In this document: one piece after another, positions 35,320 to 47,600 of the stretch
Layout: every line of letters starts with the position of its first letter
Position numbering within the stretch: position 1 is the stretch's first letter
Assembly: GCA_964017065.1 (NCBI GenBank)
Contig: OZ024783.1
Span: 4,719,399 to 4,783,398 of the forward strand
Length of the DNA stretch: 64,000 bases
Direction: 5' to 3'
Origin: Haliclona indistincta
Taxonomy: Eukaryota; Porifera; Demospongiae; Haplosclerida; Chalinidae
Program-made: the position numbers and the translations under genes
Notes under the pieces: generated by a model
What the model was told of the DNA's origin: nothing
The model's input: only the letters and a program-made list of their open reading frames with translations
Databases searched by the model: none

Positions 35320-36909
35320 TACTAGCTTACACAGTTCATTCCTGTCCACACTAGTGGATCCTGATCCAAACAAGGCGCTCAGTATACCCTTGCTAGCTGG
35401 TTGAGGGGGCTCAAGGTTGACATACACACTAGGTAGACCAGCTGGCAGGTTGAGATGATCCTGTTTAGTGACACTGACACGCTGAATCTGAGATGATGAG
35501 TGGAGATAGAGAGCCTGACCATCACCAGAGATAGTGAAGGTATGGAGGGGTCTGGAGAAAGGGAGAGAGAGAGAGAGAGTGTGTGTGTGTGTGAGAGTGA
35601 GTGAGTGAGTGTGTAGTATTGTACTTGTGAAAATAGAAAATATAGCCATGTTGACTACTTGGCAAGTTGGCATTGTAGATCTAACTAATGCATGTTATCA
35701 TTACTCCTAGTGAATGTTTGCACAATAATGATGGTATAACTAGACTACCATAGCTGAGTTATTGTTGCTAGGAATGATCAACCAACCAAAGAGAGTACAC
35801 AGCAAACAGCTGCTATATAGACAGCCATGATGAGATGCATGCAAGAGTATTGAGAGACAAACAAATGCAACACAAAGTGGGTGAGTGAGTGAGTGAGTGA
35901 GTGGGTGAGTGGGTGGGTGGGTGAGTGAGTAAGTAAGTGCATGAGTGAGTGAGTTAGTAAGTCTGTGAGTGATCGAGTGAGTACCTGTACTCTAGTAAAG
36001 GAGGGAAGGACACTTCCAGTACTGGTTTCAGTCCAGGCAGTGTGTGCACTAGAATCTGTCCATTACTAACAACACTCATAATGCACGGGAGACCTATACA
36101 AAGTGAATTTCCATGACACGACAATCTCTATGAAGACATTAATTTTTATTCTATGTGATATACCTTCACTGGCAAAGTATCCACTGCGCAGTATAGCTGC
36201 TCCTCCCAGCACTGGCTCGCATCGACTAACCGTGTGCATTCCCGGGAAACCCATACTCTACACAGTACATTATACAAGTGATCACGAGTCATCTTCTATT
36301 AATACCTTGATCTTGTACTTGTTGATCACTGTCATATAGCTAGCTGCCATGGCTGATGTAGGCCCTCTTGTGCGGGAACCATCACCATCTATACATTCAA
36401 ACACTTTCATATACGTACATGTGTATGTACGGTAGCAATCATAAACCAGCTGATTTTACTGCTGTTGGAAAGCTGTGTGGTACTGTGCACAGTGTGTACT
36501 ACACATTTTTATTTTCAGGGCTGTGGGAACTGTATGTGTGTCTGTGTTCAATGTATTTTCTCATTGCTAAACTAACATCCTGTTGATCCTAAAACAGCAT
36601 TCAACATCCTGCATTGATGCAACATAACCACTAGGGAACATCAACTGTGTAACACAAACAACTGTTTTTGACAATGAGCAACTAGGGCAGGCATTGTTGT
36701 TGTTGTTGTTGCATAAACAGCATTAGCGGGACGGACGACGCTTGCTGGCGAGCGTTAGGTACACTATGTGCGACAGCGACACAAGACAGATGAGAATAAA
36801 TACTACTGGCACACTTGCCTTCTTGTGCTTCACATGCATTTGCATCGTTTCCCCCGAAATAAAGCCTGGTTTCTTGAATATTAGCCAGTTCTGCCACTCA
36901 CGTGTCGAT

Positions 36910-37060
36910 ATATGCAGCGATTACACGAAAGATATAGCTTACTTCGTTAAAATCAATGCAAATGTCTATGGCCTGATGTCCAATGGACTCAATCCAGCTA
37001 GCAACAGCAGCCTGCATCAAGGAACAGCAGAGCATTGTGTACCTAAAAACTGTCCTCATT
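36910..37060 (-). other. Conserved intronic open frame of unknown meaning
   Basis: A minus-strand frame MRTVFRYTMLCCSLMQAAV runs to a GTAAGC-like donor, next to GC-rich promoter-like sequence (GCGCGCGCC near 37080). It is present but broken in copy A1 (7590-7730) and missing from A2 and A4. The flanking tomosyn exons join in phase without it, so it is probably an inserted piece of another gene or noise. Confidence 0.25.
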
Positions 37061-38750
37061 AGCCGCCATGATGGTGAGCGCGCGCCGCACAATTGTATTA
37101 CGACTATTGGCCATAGCAGGTTGACGATCGATATCTATTAATAAACCGTGAATATAATTATTTGCTTGCTGTTTCCGGTGAAGCGCCACCTTAAGGTAAC
37201 CATTGAGCAGTGCCTTTGACCTTATGGTCGCCTGGGCTACAATGTACAGTATAACACCAACCTCGAAAAGGTGAAACTATTTTCTGTCCTCTGTCGCTTA
37301 GAAACACCATAGCAACCACTGCAGATTTCCGCTCGATTATAAACCCTGTAGCAGTCAAATAGTAATGTCATCATTGTGTTACACATGTACTAAACCTGTT
37401 GGCTGCAGCTCAATCTTGGAGCTACTTGTGTCAGTCCTCTTCTCAATGGTCTTCACAAGGTACACAGCTACCTTACCACAGCTGGTCCCAACCCACAGAG
37501 TCAGCTGAGGAGGTGAGCCTGATCACAAGGAAAAGGAGATAAAACAAAATCTGTACAACAATTCTACATAATAAAAATTATTATACTGTACAGCAGGAAA
37601 TTTTGTGAGGGAAAATTTTCGCGGATGCATGAGAAAGATCATTTTGAGAATCAGCGCCAGTGGGCTATTTTTGTCAAGTAAAACAAGACATTTGTGGGTA
37701 AAATTTTCCAAATCGTATGAAATCTGAAAAAAGTTTCTCCAAAAACTTCCCACTACACTGTATACAGAAAGTACTAAAAACTAGAGTGTAACAGCATGTT
37801 CATTATGCTTGTGTATTGCATTTTATCTATGTAGTTTATGGATTTTTGTACTTTTGTTTAGAGCAACTGACACCATCTCCACACTGGTCACTGTGCTGCT
37901 GTCGAGATCAGCGTCCAGCTCTTCTACTCTCCTCAGATCCCCACTACACGAGAGGATAGCACAAAGACAATCAACACTGCACTGACATTCTGCACAGTTT
38001 GTATAGCTTTCTCTAAGCATGAATATTTATACACAGTAGGCATTTTCACACACAAGAAACTAAATTTTTACACAAAAAATAAAAAAAAATTAAAAAGCTC
38101 ATTTAAATACAAAAGCTCAAATTCACACAAAAAGCTCAATTTTCACACAAGAAATAAAAAAGCTCAATAATTATTTTCACGCAAAAAAATTCAAAAAGCT
38201 CAACATTATTAATTTTTATTATTTTATTTTTGGTGTCCCACGATACAACAGTACACACAGTATGAGGTACTGTATAGACTACATGTAACATACTTAGCCT
38301 GGGTGGTGGTAGGTGTTGGTGTGGCTGACAGAGGGCTTTGTGGTATACTGGACTTAGCTACCTCCATCAGTGGAGCAGAGCATCGTCTAGTAAACGCCAC
38401 CTGGGAGAAGGATCTTCTCTGATGAGACATGGTCTTCCCTCTGTGCCTGTGGACCTGCTTAGAGTAGTGGTAGGGGTCAGCCATATCCGAGAAGAAGTGA
38501 ACAGAAATATGAAATGCGTGAGAGAGAAGGGGATAATGGAGAAAGGGAGAGAAGAAACAGAGAGGGGAGAGAGTAGAAAAATAATGATGAAGAGAGAGAA
38601 TGATAGAGATAGAGAGGGAAGATAAAGAAAGGGAGAGGGGAGGATAGAGTGGGCTTACAGAGAATGCTTGTGAGGTTGGATAGCGTCTTGAGGCATTGGT
38701 TAGTATTAGCATCCACTACTACCAGACCGTGAGAAGTACCCAATGCAATC

Positions 38751-39080
38751 CTGAGTGAGTGAGAGAGAGAGAGAGAGTGAGTGAGTGAGTGAGTGAGTGA
38801 GTGAGTGAGTGAGTGAGTGAGTGGGTGAGTGAGTGAGTGGGTGAGTGGGTGAGTGGGTGAGTGAGTGAGTGAGTGAGTGAGTGAGTGAGTGAGTGAGTGA
38901 GTGAGTAAGTGAGAGAGTGAGTGAGAGAATGAGTGAGTGAGTGAGTGAGTGTGTGAGTGAGTGAATAAGTGAGTGAGTTAGTGAGTGAGAGTGAGTGAGT
39001 GAGAGTGAGTGAGAAAGTGAGTGAGTGAGTGAGTGAGTGAGTGAGTGAGTGAGTGAGTGAGTGAATGAGTGAGTGATGTG
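38751..39080. repeat. TGAG microsatellite in a tomosyn intron
   Basis: About 330 bp of TGAG with many variants, between exons 38659-38750 and 39119-39340 of copy A3. Confidence 0.95.
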
Positions 39081-39744
39081 AGCAGGTGGATTATAGATGC
39101 ATGAATGTATTAGCTCACAGGTTATTGTGTCTATTATACAGTAGTGTGGTGATCATGACAGCTCCATCTCGCACATGATAGCAGTAGCAGTGCTGTGCCA
39201 GGTACAGGCCCGGTAGGATGGAGGCTGAGCCATTCTGGAACTCCCAGGACCAGTTCGATGGTCATGATGATGAGTCGCTAGTATCTGCCTCAGAGACCAT
39301 CACTGAATCACTAGCGAGATCAACCGGCAGTAGAGGCAAAATTTGTTCGTCAAAATTAACTGCAAAATTTTTCATTAATTTTTTTAACTGTGAAATTTTA
39401 GCTGAATTTTAGTTCAAACAGTGTTGCAATGTATTTTGAATGCTAAATCCTAGGCACAGCGCTGACCTGCGGGGTTTTGTCGATAGGAGAGAATGAGAAG
39501 GTGAAGGTTAGAGCATGGCCTCCCATATTTTCAACACATAGAGACTGACTGTGCACATTGAGAGAGATGTGATTGACAGCAACAGATCTGATAGTGATAT
39601 GTTACCTTGGAAGCCAAGGAAGGGAGGCATACAATGTATCGCCGTGTCCGGATTAAAGGGGTTTCCACTGTAATATAGTTTTAGTAATTAAGGATATAGT
39701 TTTAGAACTGCGGGTCAAGTTAAGTTTAAGTGAAAGGTTTAGAG

Positions 39745-40110
39745 TTTAAGTGTCTGTGTACGAATAAAATTCACCACCAGCTAAAAATATCAGCGTTTGA
39801 ACGCTAATACATTGTATTGTAGCCTGCCATCCTGGTTTCCGTTCATCCTTACATAGGGAGGCACTAAATTGCCTCCCTAATAACTCCAGCCTCAAAAAGG
39901 TAAAGCGATTTTTTGTCCTCTGTCACTTAGAAACACCATAGAAAGCACTGCAGATTTCCACTCGATTATAAACTCTGTAGTAACATGCAGTAATATCATC
40001 GGCATGTCAGTATACATTAGAGAGTTCCTGTTCTCAATCTTGGGACTTCTGGTTTTAATTCTCTCCTCACGATAGTCTTCACAAGGTACAGAATTAACTA
40101 CTTTGAAGAC
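39745..40110. repeat. R1 3' relic and a second tomosyn exon fragment
   Basis: 39745-39884 is a diverged R1 3' end. 39890-40110 is a degenerate minus-strand copy of two tomosyn exons (FIIEWKSAVLSMVFLSDRGQK and the exon before it), out of order relative to copy A3. Matches 11150-11470. Confidence 0.7.
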
Positions 40111-40429
40111 CAAGCACGTATATTCTTGTCTTTGCTTTCAAAGGTGTCTGAATTCTCAATTTGAGATTCAGCAGTCCAGAAAAATAAATCTTTAAACGAT
40201 TCTCACTCACTTACTGCAGCTCAGTCGTTCACTTGCCCACTCACTCAACTCATGATCTCTCACTCTCTCAGTCTGCATGATAGACGAGAAGTAGTCACAA
40301 AAAGAAACCAGATTTATGAGACTTGAGACATGAAGTGTGTTCACACAGGTCCTCCTTATCATTGGAGGACAGAGTATCAGCTTATGCAGAAACATGAGAA
40401 AGAAGTGCGCTTATGCCGCTAACTGACTA

Positions 40430-40660
40430 GTCATGTTAGAGCAATTGTAGAAAGAGAGATTGACTATATCAAATGTATTTTTAATTGAACATGTAATTCA
40501 AAATAGTCAAGAGACAAGAGTTAGAGAAAAGAAATTTAAAAAGGATGAGGGATGATAGAAAATGAGTAAGCATATTAATTTGAATGCACACTGTTACATA
40601 TGAACGTCATGTCCAAATGTGGTAGAGAAACAATGCACAGAGAGCAAGTAAAGTTGTCAA
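40430..40660 (-). pseudogene. Relic of a B-gene C-terminal exon
   Basis: Similar to 11830-12000. A short minus-strand stretch gives TTLLALCALFLYHIW, which matches the hydrophobic tail of B1 (LIAIALCALVLL). No acceptor or Death exon remains beside it. Confidence 0.4.
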
Positions 40661-40692
40661 AATAAGATAGTGAACTTGGTATTCTACTGGGC

Positions 40693-41355
40693 ATGTGTGT
40701 GCTCTACACTTACAATAATGGTATACTGTTTTTATTACAAGAAAAAGGCAAATATTGTTATGTCACTCTTCAGAATAGACAGAAGAGACTGCAGACAATC
40801 CTACCACCACCTGTACCCAGCAGTATAGTACCACAGACAATGCAAATGTATACAGTCGTGCTGAGTACTGTACAGTGGAGCCAACACCTTATGAGGCACC
40901 AGTGGTTGCACTAACACGACCAACAATATCACAGCCAATAAATACAAGTGGACCACAAGCAGTTTACAAGGAACCGCTGAGGAGCTTTGCTGAGGAACAA
41001 ACAGTCCTCACAACATGTACTCTTCTGTGGACGAAGCTAAAGAGGAAGCTCATCAATATGCCTCACTACATCCAGCTACCATTGATAGTGAGGAGCATGT
41101 GTATACTCCACCACTAGTGAGGACTACCAGTCCAGCTACCACAGCACCAACACACCTACACCTCACTGGAGCAAGGGAAGAGAGTGACAGAGACTAAGGT
41201 AGCAGCAGATCAGAGTAACGATATTGAATCAAGTGATAGTGAAGATGAACCAGCTGCTCACACATACTGTATACTAGAGATGAACCACAAGAAACCACCA
41301 AAAGAACACACCTACTTCACATTAGACAAAGACATACAGCGCTTTGAATAGATCT
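40693..41355 (+). pseudogene. Receptor cytoplasmic tail with many tyrosine motifs, broken
   Basis: All three plus frames contribute coding-like segments rich in short tyrosine motifs: YCYVTL, NVYSRAEY, YEAPVV, VYKEPL, YASLHP, VYTPPL, YTSLEQ, TYCILE and TYFTLD, with Pro/Thr and acidic spacers (ESSDSEDEP). Such spacing (Y-x-x-L/I/V) is typical of ITIM/ITAM-like or SH2-docking tails of membrane receptors. No single frame holds them all, and a stop interrupts near 41117, so at least two frameshifts or missed introns exist. The last frame is ended by the MITE at 41337, which supplies the stop. No ectodomain or membrane segment is seen upstream. It is one of only two plus-strand gene remnants. Confidence 0.55.
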
Positions 41356-41520
41356 TGCAACGCCACAGTCAAAGCGGAAGTAACACATTTTCTTACGTTG
41401 ACCAATCAATCACGCGCTTCAATTCTCTGATGCAGGCCCACACGTGACCAGCCGTGTTTGATTGGTCAACGTATTACTTCCGCTTTGACTGTGGCGTTGC
41501 AAGATCTATTCAAAGCGCTG
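41337..41520. mobile_element. 184-bp MITE, CAGCG ends, TA target duplication
   Basis: Ends CAGCGCTTTGAATAGATCTT and inverse, flanked by TA at 41335-41336 and 41521-41522. Nearly palindromic. Same length, same CAGCG ends, and the same inner GATCTTGCA and GATTGG(C/T)CAACGT motifs as 3538-3720. Inserted in the coding tail of the receptor remnant. Confidence 0.88.
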
Positions 41521-41683
41521 TACTGAACAAAATTTAATCTCAAACTGAATAGTTACCAAAAAAGGGCATCATAAAATTATATATTATACATTTTTTATTA
41601 TTATAATTATTCTCAATGATACATGCAAACGAATTGAAAATACTTTCAAGAAACAGGACATTAAGATTGCATGAGGTCTAGTA

Positions 41684-44600
41684 TTAGTAAAGAAAAAATA
41701 CACAAATAGCAAATACAGCAACAATGAATGCACTAGTCAGAGTTTTATAGTGGTTACGAAGAAACCTAAACAACAGAACCATCATCTGCTGCCAACATCT
41801 GACTTGGGAAACTTTGTCCTGCTGCTTGGGAATATTGAGATCTTGTTTCGAAGTGGCAGGGGCAGTGGCATTCTGTTCTGGATCGAGGACAGTGGGATTC
41901 TGTTCAAGTCCTGTAGTACAAGAAAATTAAAAAGATTTCTATCGAAATCAAAAGGATGTAGGGTTGTGAAATCTACCACTGGTCAACAATGTAAACTAAC
42001 AAGGAACAAGCATGGAATGGTAACACGATTGCCTTGCTAACAGACCATAAATCCCTACATCAGTGGCTGCTGTAGTTGACTATAGCTAGTTCAGCTTAGC
42101 TTGTTGCTGTTGACTGACACCTGACGTGCATTCAGCTTGCGACAGCTTATGTGCAGCCACTGATGTAGGGATCTATGGTCTGTTAGCAAGGCAATCGTGT
42201 TACCATTCCATGCTTGTTCCTTGTTAGTTTACATTGTTGACCAGTGGTAGATTTCACAACCCTACATCCTTTTGATTTCGATAGAAATCTTTTTAATTTT
42301 CTTGTTTGTGTCCTTTTTCAGTGAAGTGCAGTTCAATATCAAGCAATTACTGTACCATCTTTGTTTCCACCATTGGTTTGGTTTTTCTGTTGTTGATGGC
42401 TTTTCTTTATTATTAACAATATTTTATTTTAAACGTGTAGGTGAGTAATTTTTATGCTGTAGATATCCGCTCGCCTACGCATGCATGAATCATGAATACA
42501 GTGCATACGAGCCCCGCCCACACTTGCTTACGGCGGTTACAATTATCTGGCAAGGCAGAACGGTGATTCTGCGCTTGCTAGCTTACCGTACTTCGAAGAC
42601 TCCAGACAAATATGTGTTCTCCGTGATCTATACGGCGTGGCGATACTCAAGCTTGTGCTTGGTCACGTGCCCTAACCACAGCTTGGTCACGTGCGTATTG
42701 CGCAATCACTATAATTATTAATGGCGTCTAACACTTAGAGTAATTGATCAAACTTCGCCCGGTATCAATAATCGGCAATCCGTATACCGAGAGAAAAAGG
42801 ACTTTCCAGTTAGCGACTGTATGTTTCAAGAGCTGTTCATGTCCCTATAAAGTAGTGATAATTATAAGCGCTGATCTTTCCCTGAGACGGAACTGTGATA
42901 CAAAGAAAGACGCTGACGAATATTCGTCATACAGGGACTTAACTCCGTCTTTGTGATTTATTGCTAAGCCGCAGCTGGCGCTGCTAACAAAAACACTTGC
43001 ATGCAACTCCCACTAGTTAGCTCTGCAAGGAAGCACAACGGCGCCAAACTACAAGCGTCCTCTTTCCTGTAAGGCATGACGAATTTACGAACGGAAATTG
43101 CTGACTATGCAATTAATAAAAATTAAGTTTTATGTCAAAAATATTAGTGAAAGGATTATGATTTTTAGGATTTGAAAGTGTCGAACAATAGTTCAGATCC
43201 TCCTGTTGACAACTATAACAAATCAATAAACATGATTGTTTGAGGATAATTTCATTATTATGTACATGTACCTCCTCTTATTAACGTAGTGGTGTTACAC
43301 ATACTCAGCGAGGAATGAAGTCGAAGACTTCTTGACAATAATTGTTAACCAAAATATCATGTGATATGTGTTTGTCAGACTCAGACAGCTCTAGTGGTGT
43401 TACACGTACTCAGTGAGGAGTGAAGTCAAAGATTTCTATTGGTATGTTGAAATTGTTAACCTTTGACATGTGCTTGTCAGATTCAGACAGCTCTGTTGGT
43501 GTTACACGTACTCAGAAATTGAAACCTCCTGTTATTATGTTGAAATTGTTAACCAAAATATAACTTGATACATGTACTTGTAAACACATGCAGATTCAAA
43601 TCTAAAACTGTACAAGAGCAAGTTAATAAGAGGAGGTACATAATAATGAAATTACAATTATTTTTATTGATTTTTTTACAGTTGTCAACAGGAAGATCTG
43701 AAATAATTATTATTCAGCACTTTCAAATCCTCAATCATTAAAAATTATAATCCTTTCTCTAATATTTGACATAAAACATAATAGTTATTAATTGCATAGT
43801 CAGCAATTTTCGTTCGTAAATTCGTCATGCCTTACAGGAAAGAGGACGCTTGTAGTTTGGCGCCGTCGTGCTTCCTTGTAGAGCTAACTAGTGGGAGTTG
43901 CATGCAAGTGTTTTTGTTAGCAGCGCCAGCTGCGGCTTAGCAATAAATCACAAAGACGGAGTTAAGTCCCAGTATGACGAAGATTGATACTATTCGTCAG
44001 CGTCTTCCTTTGTATCACAGTTCCGTCTCTGAGAAAGATCAGCGCTTATAATTATCACTACTTGATAGGGACATGAACAGCTCTTGAAACATACAGTCGC
44101 TAACTGGAAAGTCCTTTTTCTCTCGGCATACGGATTGCCGATTATTGATACCGGACGAAGTTTGATCAATTACTCTAGCTGACAATGGATCACGATCGAG
44201 AAATCGCGGAATTTATATTGCCGTTGCGCTAAAAACTAAGTTCAAAAGGCACATGCCAGGAGAATTTCACGACTGTTCGTGGGTGTTTTGGTCTCGGCAC
44301 TGCTCACGTAAAGGTGCTAGGCGAGTGGAAGAAAGAAAGAAGAAAGAAGAAAGAAGAAAACGAAGATGACGAAACTCGATTTTCACCGTTTCCAGGTTCG
44401 TCACTTTAGTAACAATCTCGAGCAATCTCCTTGCTACTGTAAGATGGGGCAACGCCAGATAGCAGATTTAAGTGTCTTTGGACGTATAAGATTCATCACC
44501 AGGCGAAATATCAGCGTTTGAACGCTAATACATTGTATGTAGCCGCCATCTTGTTTTCTCGTTCAACCCTACATAGGGAGACACTACCGTGTCTCCCTAA

Positions 44601-47600
44601 TAAATAGAAACACTATGACGTCAATGTTATTACTATTCAAGTACCTTTTATGGGCAAAGCGTGTATGTAGACTCTTTCAATGTCACTGGCAAGAGTGTTG
44701 TCACCTATTGCCCTCAATGCTTTGACTAGGTCAGTCCATGATGTGCCAGGTGAGTTCTTTAACCAAACATCAAACATATGACTCTTGAGTATATCTATCC
44801 CTTGAGTATGATAGGTCCTCTCAATGTTCTCCAGTTCCGCCATGGTGAGACCCAGTTGTATACCAAGTTGTTTCCAGTCACTAACATTCTTGCATGCTGT
44901 GAGAAGATTCTTTACATCAAGAGAATTCAAATCTGCAGAATAATTGAATAATTGGCTTCTCTATAATACTTAGTGTACTTACTGTGCTGTCTAGTAGCAT
45001 CATGAGCGATATCATCCTCCTCATCAATGCCTGCAATATCAGTATTTCCAGTAATTAATTTTCTACGTTCTTATAACATACATGTACCTGATGACAACCA
45101 ACGAAGTTCCTTTTTCTTCAATAAACGGGGCTTTTTAATTTGTTCACACTCAGCCATCTGCGGTCCTAATCGTTCACAATCAGCTTCATGATGCTCTGAT
45201 GCAGGTTTGCAGGGAATATGGCGAGAATTTATCGGAGGACTGCAGGAGCAAGGAAAGGAGTCCTCAATAGTGATGCTCTCTGTATCAAAGCTGAGCCTCT
45301 TCTCCGTTTCAAGAATTGCCTTGTGGACATCGGATCGAATATAAGAGCACTCATTATCAAGAAAGGAGTAATAGATTTCTAGCTGAACCCGTCTCTCGAT
45401 GATGGTGACGATACCATTATTGCCAGAACGACAAAGTACAAATATGTTCCTGTACTGTTGATCATTACCTATGCTAAACGAACCAGAGGACAAGAGCAAG
45501 ACGATTAGTGTAGGAGAGAAGCCAGGAGGCAAGGGAACATAATCATGCTTTGGTCTGCGTTTACATTTTAATCTAAGAATCAATGGATAAGATAATTTCT
45601 TCATTAACTTGTATTCTTCAATTAGAGCGTAGTTTAGTACACATGGCATAAAAAAAGATCGCGGTTTAGATTTCTCAATAATGGCTACAGCCTTTACCTC
45701 AGCAAGAAGATCGATAAATGCCACAGCATCAAGTGGTTCTGGAAACTGTAAGCTCTCTTCCAATGTCTGCTCATCAAGCTGACCACATTTTTGGAATTCA
45801 CTCCTAATATCAGAATTAAGTTCAATGTTAAAGTACTTCTTGAGCTCATTTTCTTTAAAACATGATATACCAATTAGACGGGACACCAAATCAAAGACAG
45901 GCTTTAGGTTTATGATTACAATAGAGTCGAGTGACTTTGTCTGGTAGTGCAAGATGAGGTTGAGGTTATGGAAGAATGTGATTGCCTTCCTGGTCTCCTG
46001 CTCATCCATATCCAGTGACCTGCTGATATCCAGACACTCCTGCAGTGATAGAATGGCTCTCTGCTTGGCCTTATTCTGCAGGCTAAGATAAAATCCAAAC
46101 CAACGTAGCTTTACCTTAACTGTTATGGAAGGTGCGTTACCGATTCGTTCTCGTAACTTTAGTATGTATTCATCTCTCTGCTTTTCGTCCGTAGTGACTG
46201 CATTGATGGGCAGGATAGTCTTGCCCATTTGAAGTTTCTCATAAGCTTTCAGATTTTGGGCCAGTCTTGTATTTTTGTCATCGATTGACTCATCTGCACA
46301 TTCTTCCACTTTGTCAGCAAAAGTCCCAATAATGGTAAATCTTGCTGTGTGATTATTCCAATCTGACAAAGGTCTTAAAGAGGGAAGAAAAGGAGACATA
46401 GATTTAGCAAGCGACTCTAACAGCTGCCCATGTGAACACTGGAGCATTGTATCAGCCATATTGATAGGTTCATCTTTTATACAAAATGAGAACTTTGGGA
46501 TGGTATCTAACCGCTCATTAAGCTTCAGAGTGAAGAGGGCTAGACATCTTTTGCGGACAAAGAGAGGGAAAACATCCAGATAGTTTGGTTGACCTCCAGA
46601 GTCAGACATTAGTATCAATCTTGTACTAAAGAGGGTTGATGATCCTTCAACATAGGGCAGTCGTTGCATGATGTCTTTCAGTACCTGAGGAAAGTCTCGT
46701 TCGCGCTTGGCTTCAGTTGTAGGGCCAGAGGAAGAGCGAGAGGAAGGTCGAGAAGGAGAATGCCGATGAGACGGAGAAGACGGGCGAGAAATAGGTGAAG
46801 AGCGAGCATCAGGGGTAGGTTCAACCTCAGTAGGTTTTGTAGTATCAGGTTCAGCCAGAGCTTCGATAGTCTTACAAACCATGTCAAGCATTTTTTCAGG
46901 AGTGAGCTCCTCCCACTTCACATCATCTCCTACTATAATGGAACATTAATTTTAGGTGGCTCAGCAACACCAGTGCTATTGTGATGCGGATCAGCGGGTT
47001 GACCCATAGCTAGTCTAATAACTGAAGTCTTCCCGGTAGCTGGAAAACCATGTATACTGACATTAGAGATACTGAGAGAGACATTATGACCCATCTTGTC
47101 CATGGCTTCATTTATATCAACTAGTGGAAAAAGAAAGCACTTAAAATAAAATTCTATGACGACAGAACTAATAAGCTCACTTTGCGAAAGTTGATAAATT
47201 GATGGAGGAGACAATAGTGCAGGAGAAGATGGTGGTGAAGATGATGAAGAGGATAGTGGATCTGGAGGAGATGATGCTATAATTATTTAATAGGTGATAG
47301 ACATGTGATCTACTTGAGCAATCTATGCACAAGAAAATTTTCAGAGCTATTTTTAGAGAAAAGCTTAGGTTCAAATAAGGCCATGCCTATACATATTGAA
47401 GAAAATTGAAAAGAGTTCTAACAAAATCAAAAGGGGTTAAAGAAATCTGCCACTGGTCCAAAAAATGTAAATCAACAAGGTACCAGCATGGAATGATAAC
47501 ACAATTGACTGGATAATAGTCCATGCATCTCTACACCAGTGGCTGCTATAGGCCAGGAAAGCTGGTGTTAACCGAAAGACTAAGTCTTACATATGTATGT

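Larger units (their letters stand above)
33478..39598 (-). pseudogene. Tomosyn-like (STXBP5/Lgl family) copy A3, nearly complete 3' half
   Basis: Predicted exons: 39477-39598, 39119-39340, 38659-38750, 38294-38486, 37868-37943, 37396-37504, 37262-37345, 36306-36388, 36170-36257, 35985-36093, 35331-35551, 33655-33815, 33478-33606. Reading frames join through ALGTSHGLVVVD, LTLWVGTSCGKV, INKYKIKSMGFPGM, NGQILVHTLPGL, GQALYL and DRNELFGSESAGK to a SNARE motif ending KSKKSFW. Two defects: the acceptor of 38294-38486 reads GG where A1 and A2 have AG, and exon 39119-39340 has TGA where A1 has CGA (Arg). The N-terminal half is absent. If an internal promoter exists, the exons downstream of 37943 could still be translated. 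Confidence 0.75.
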
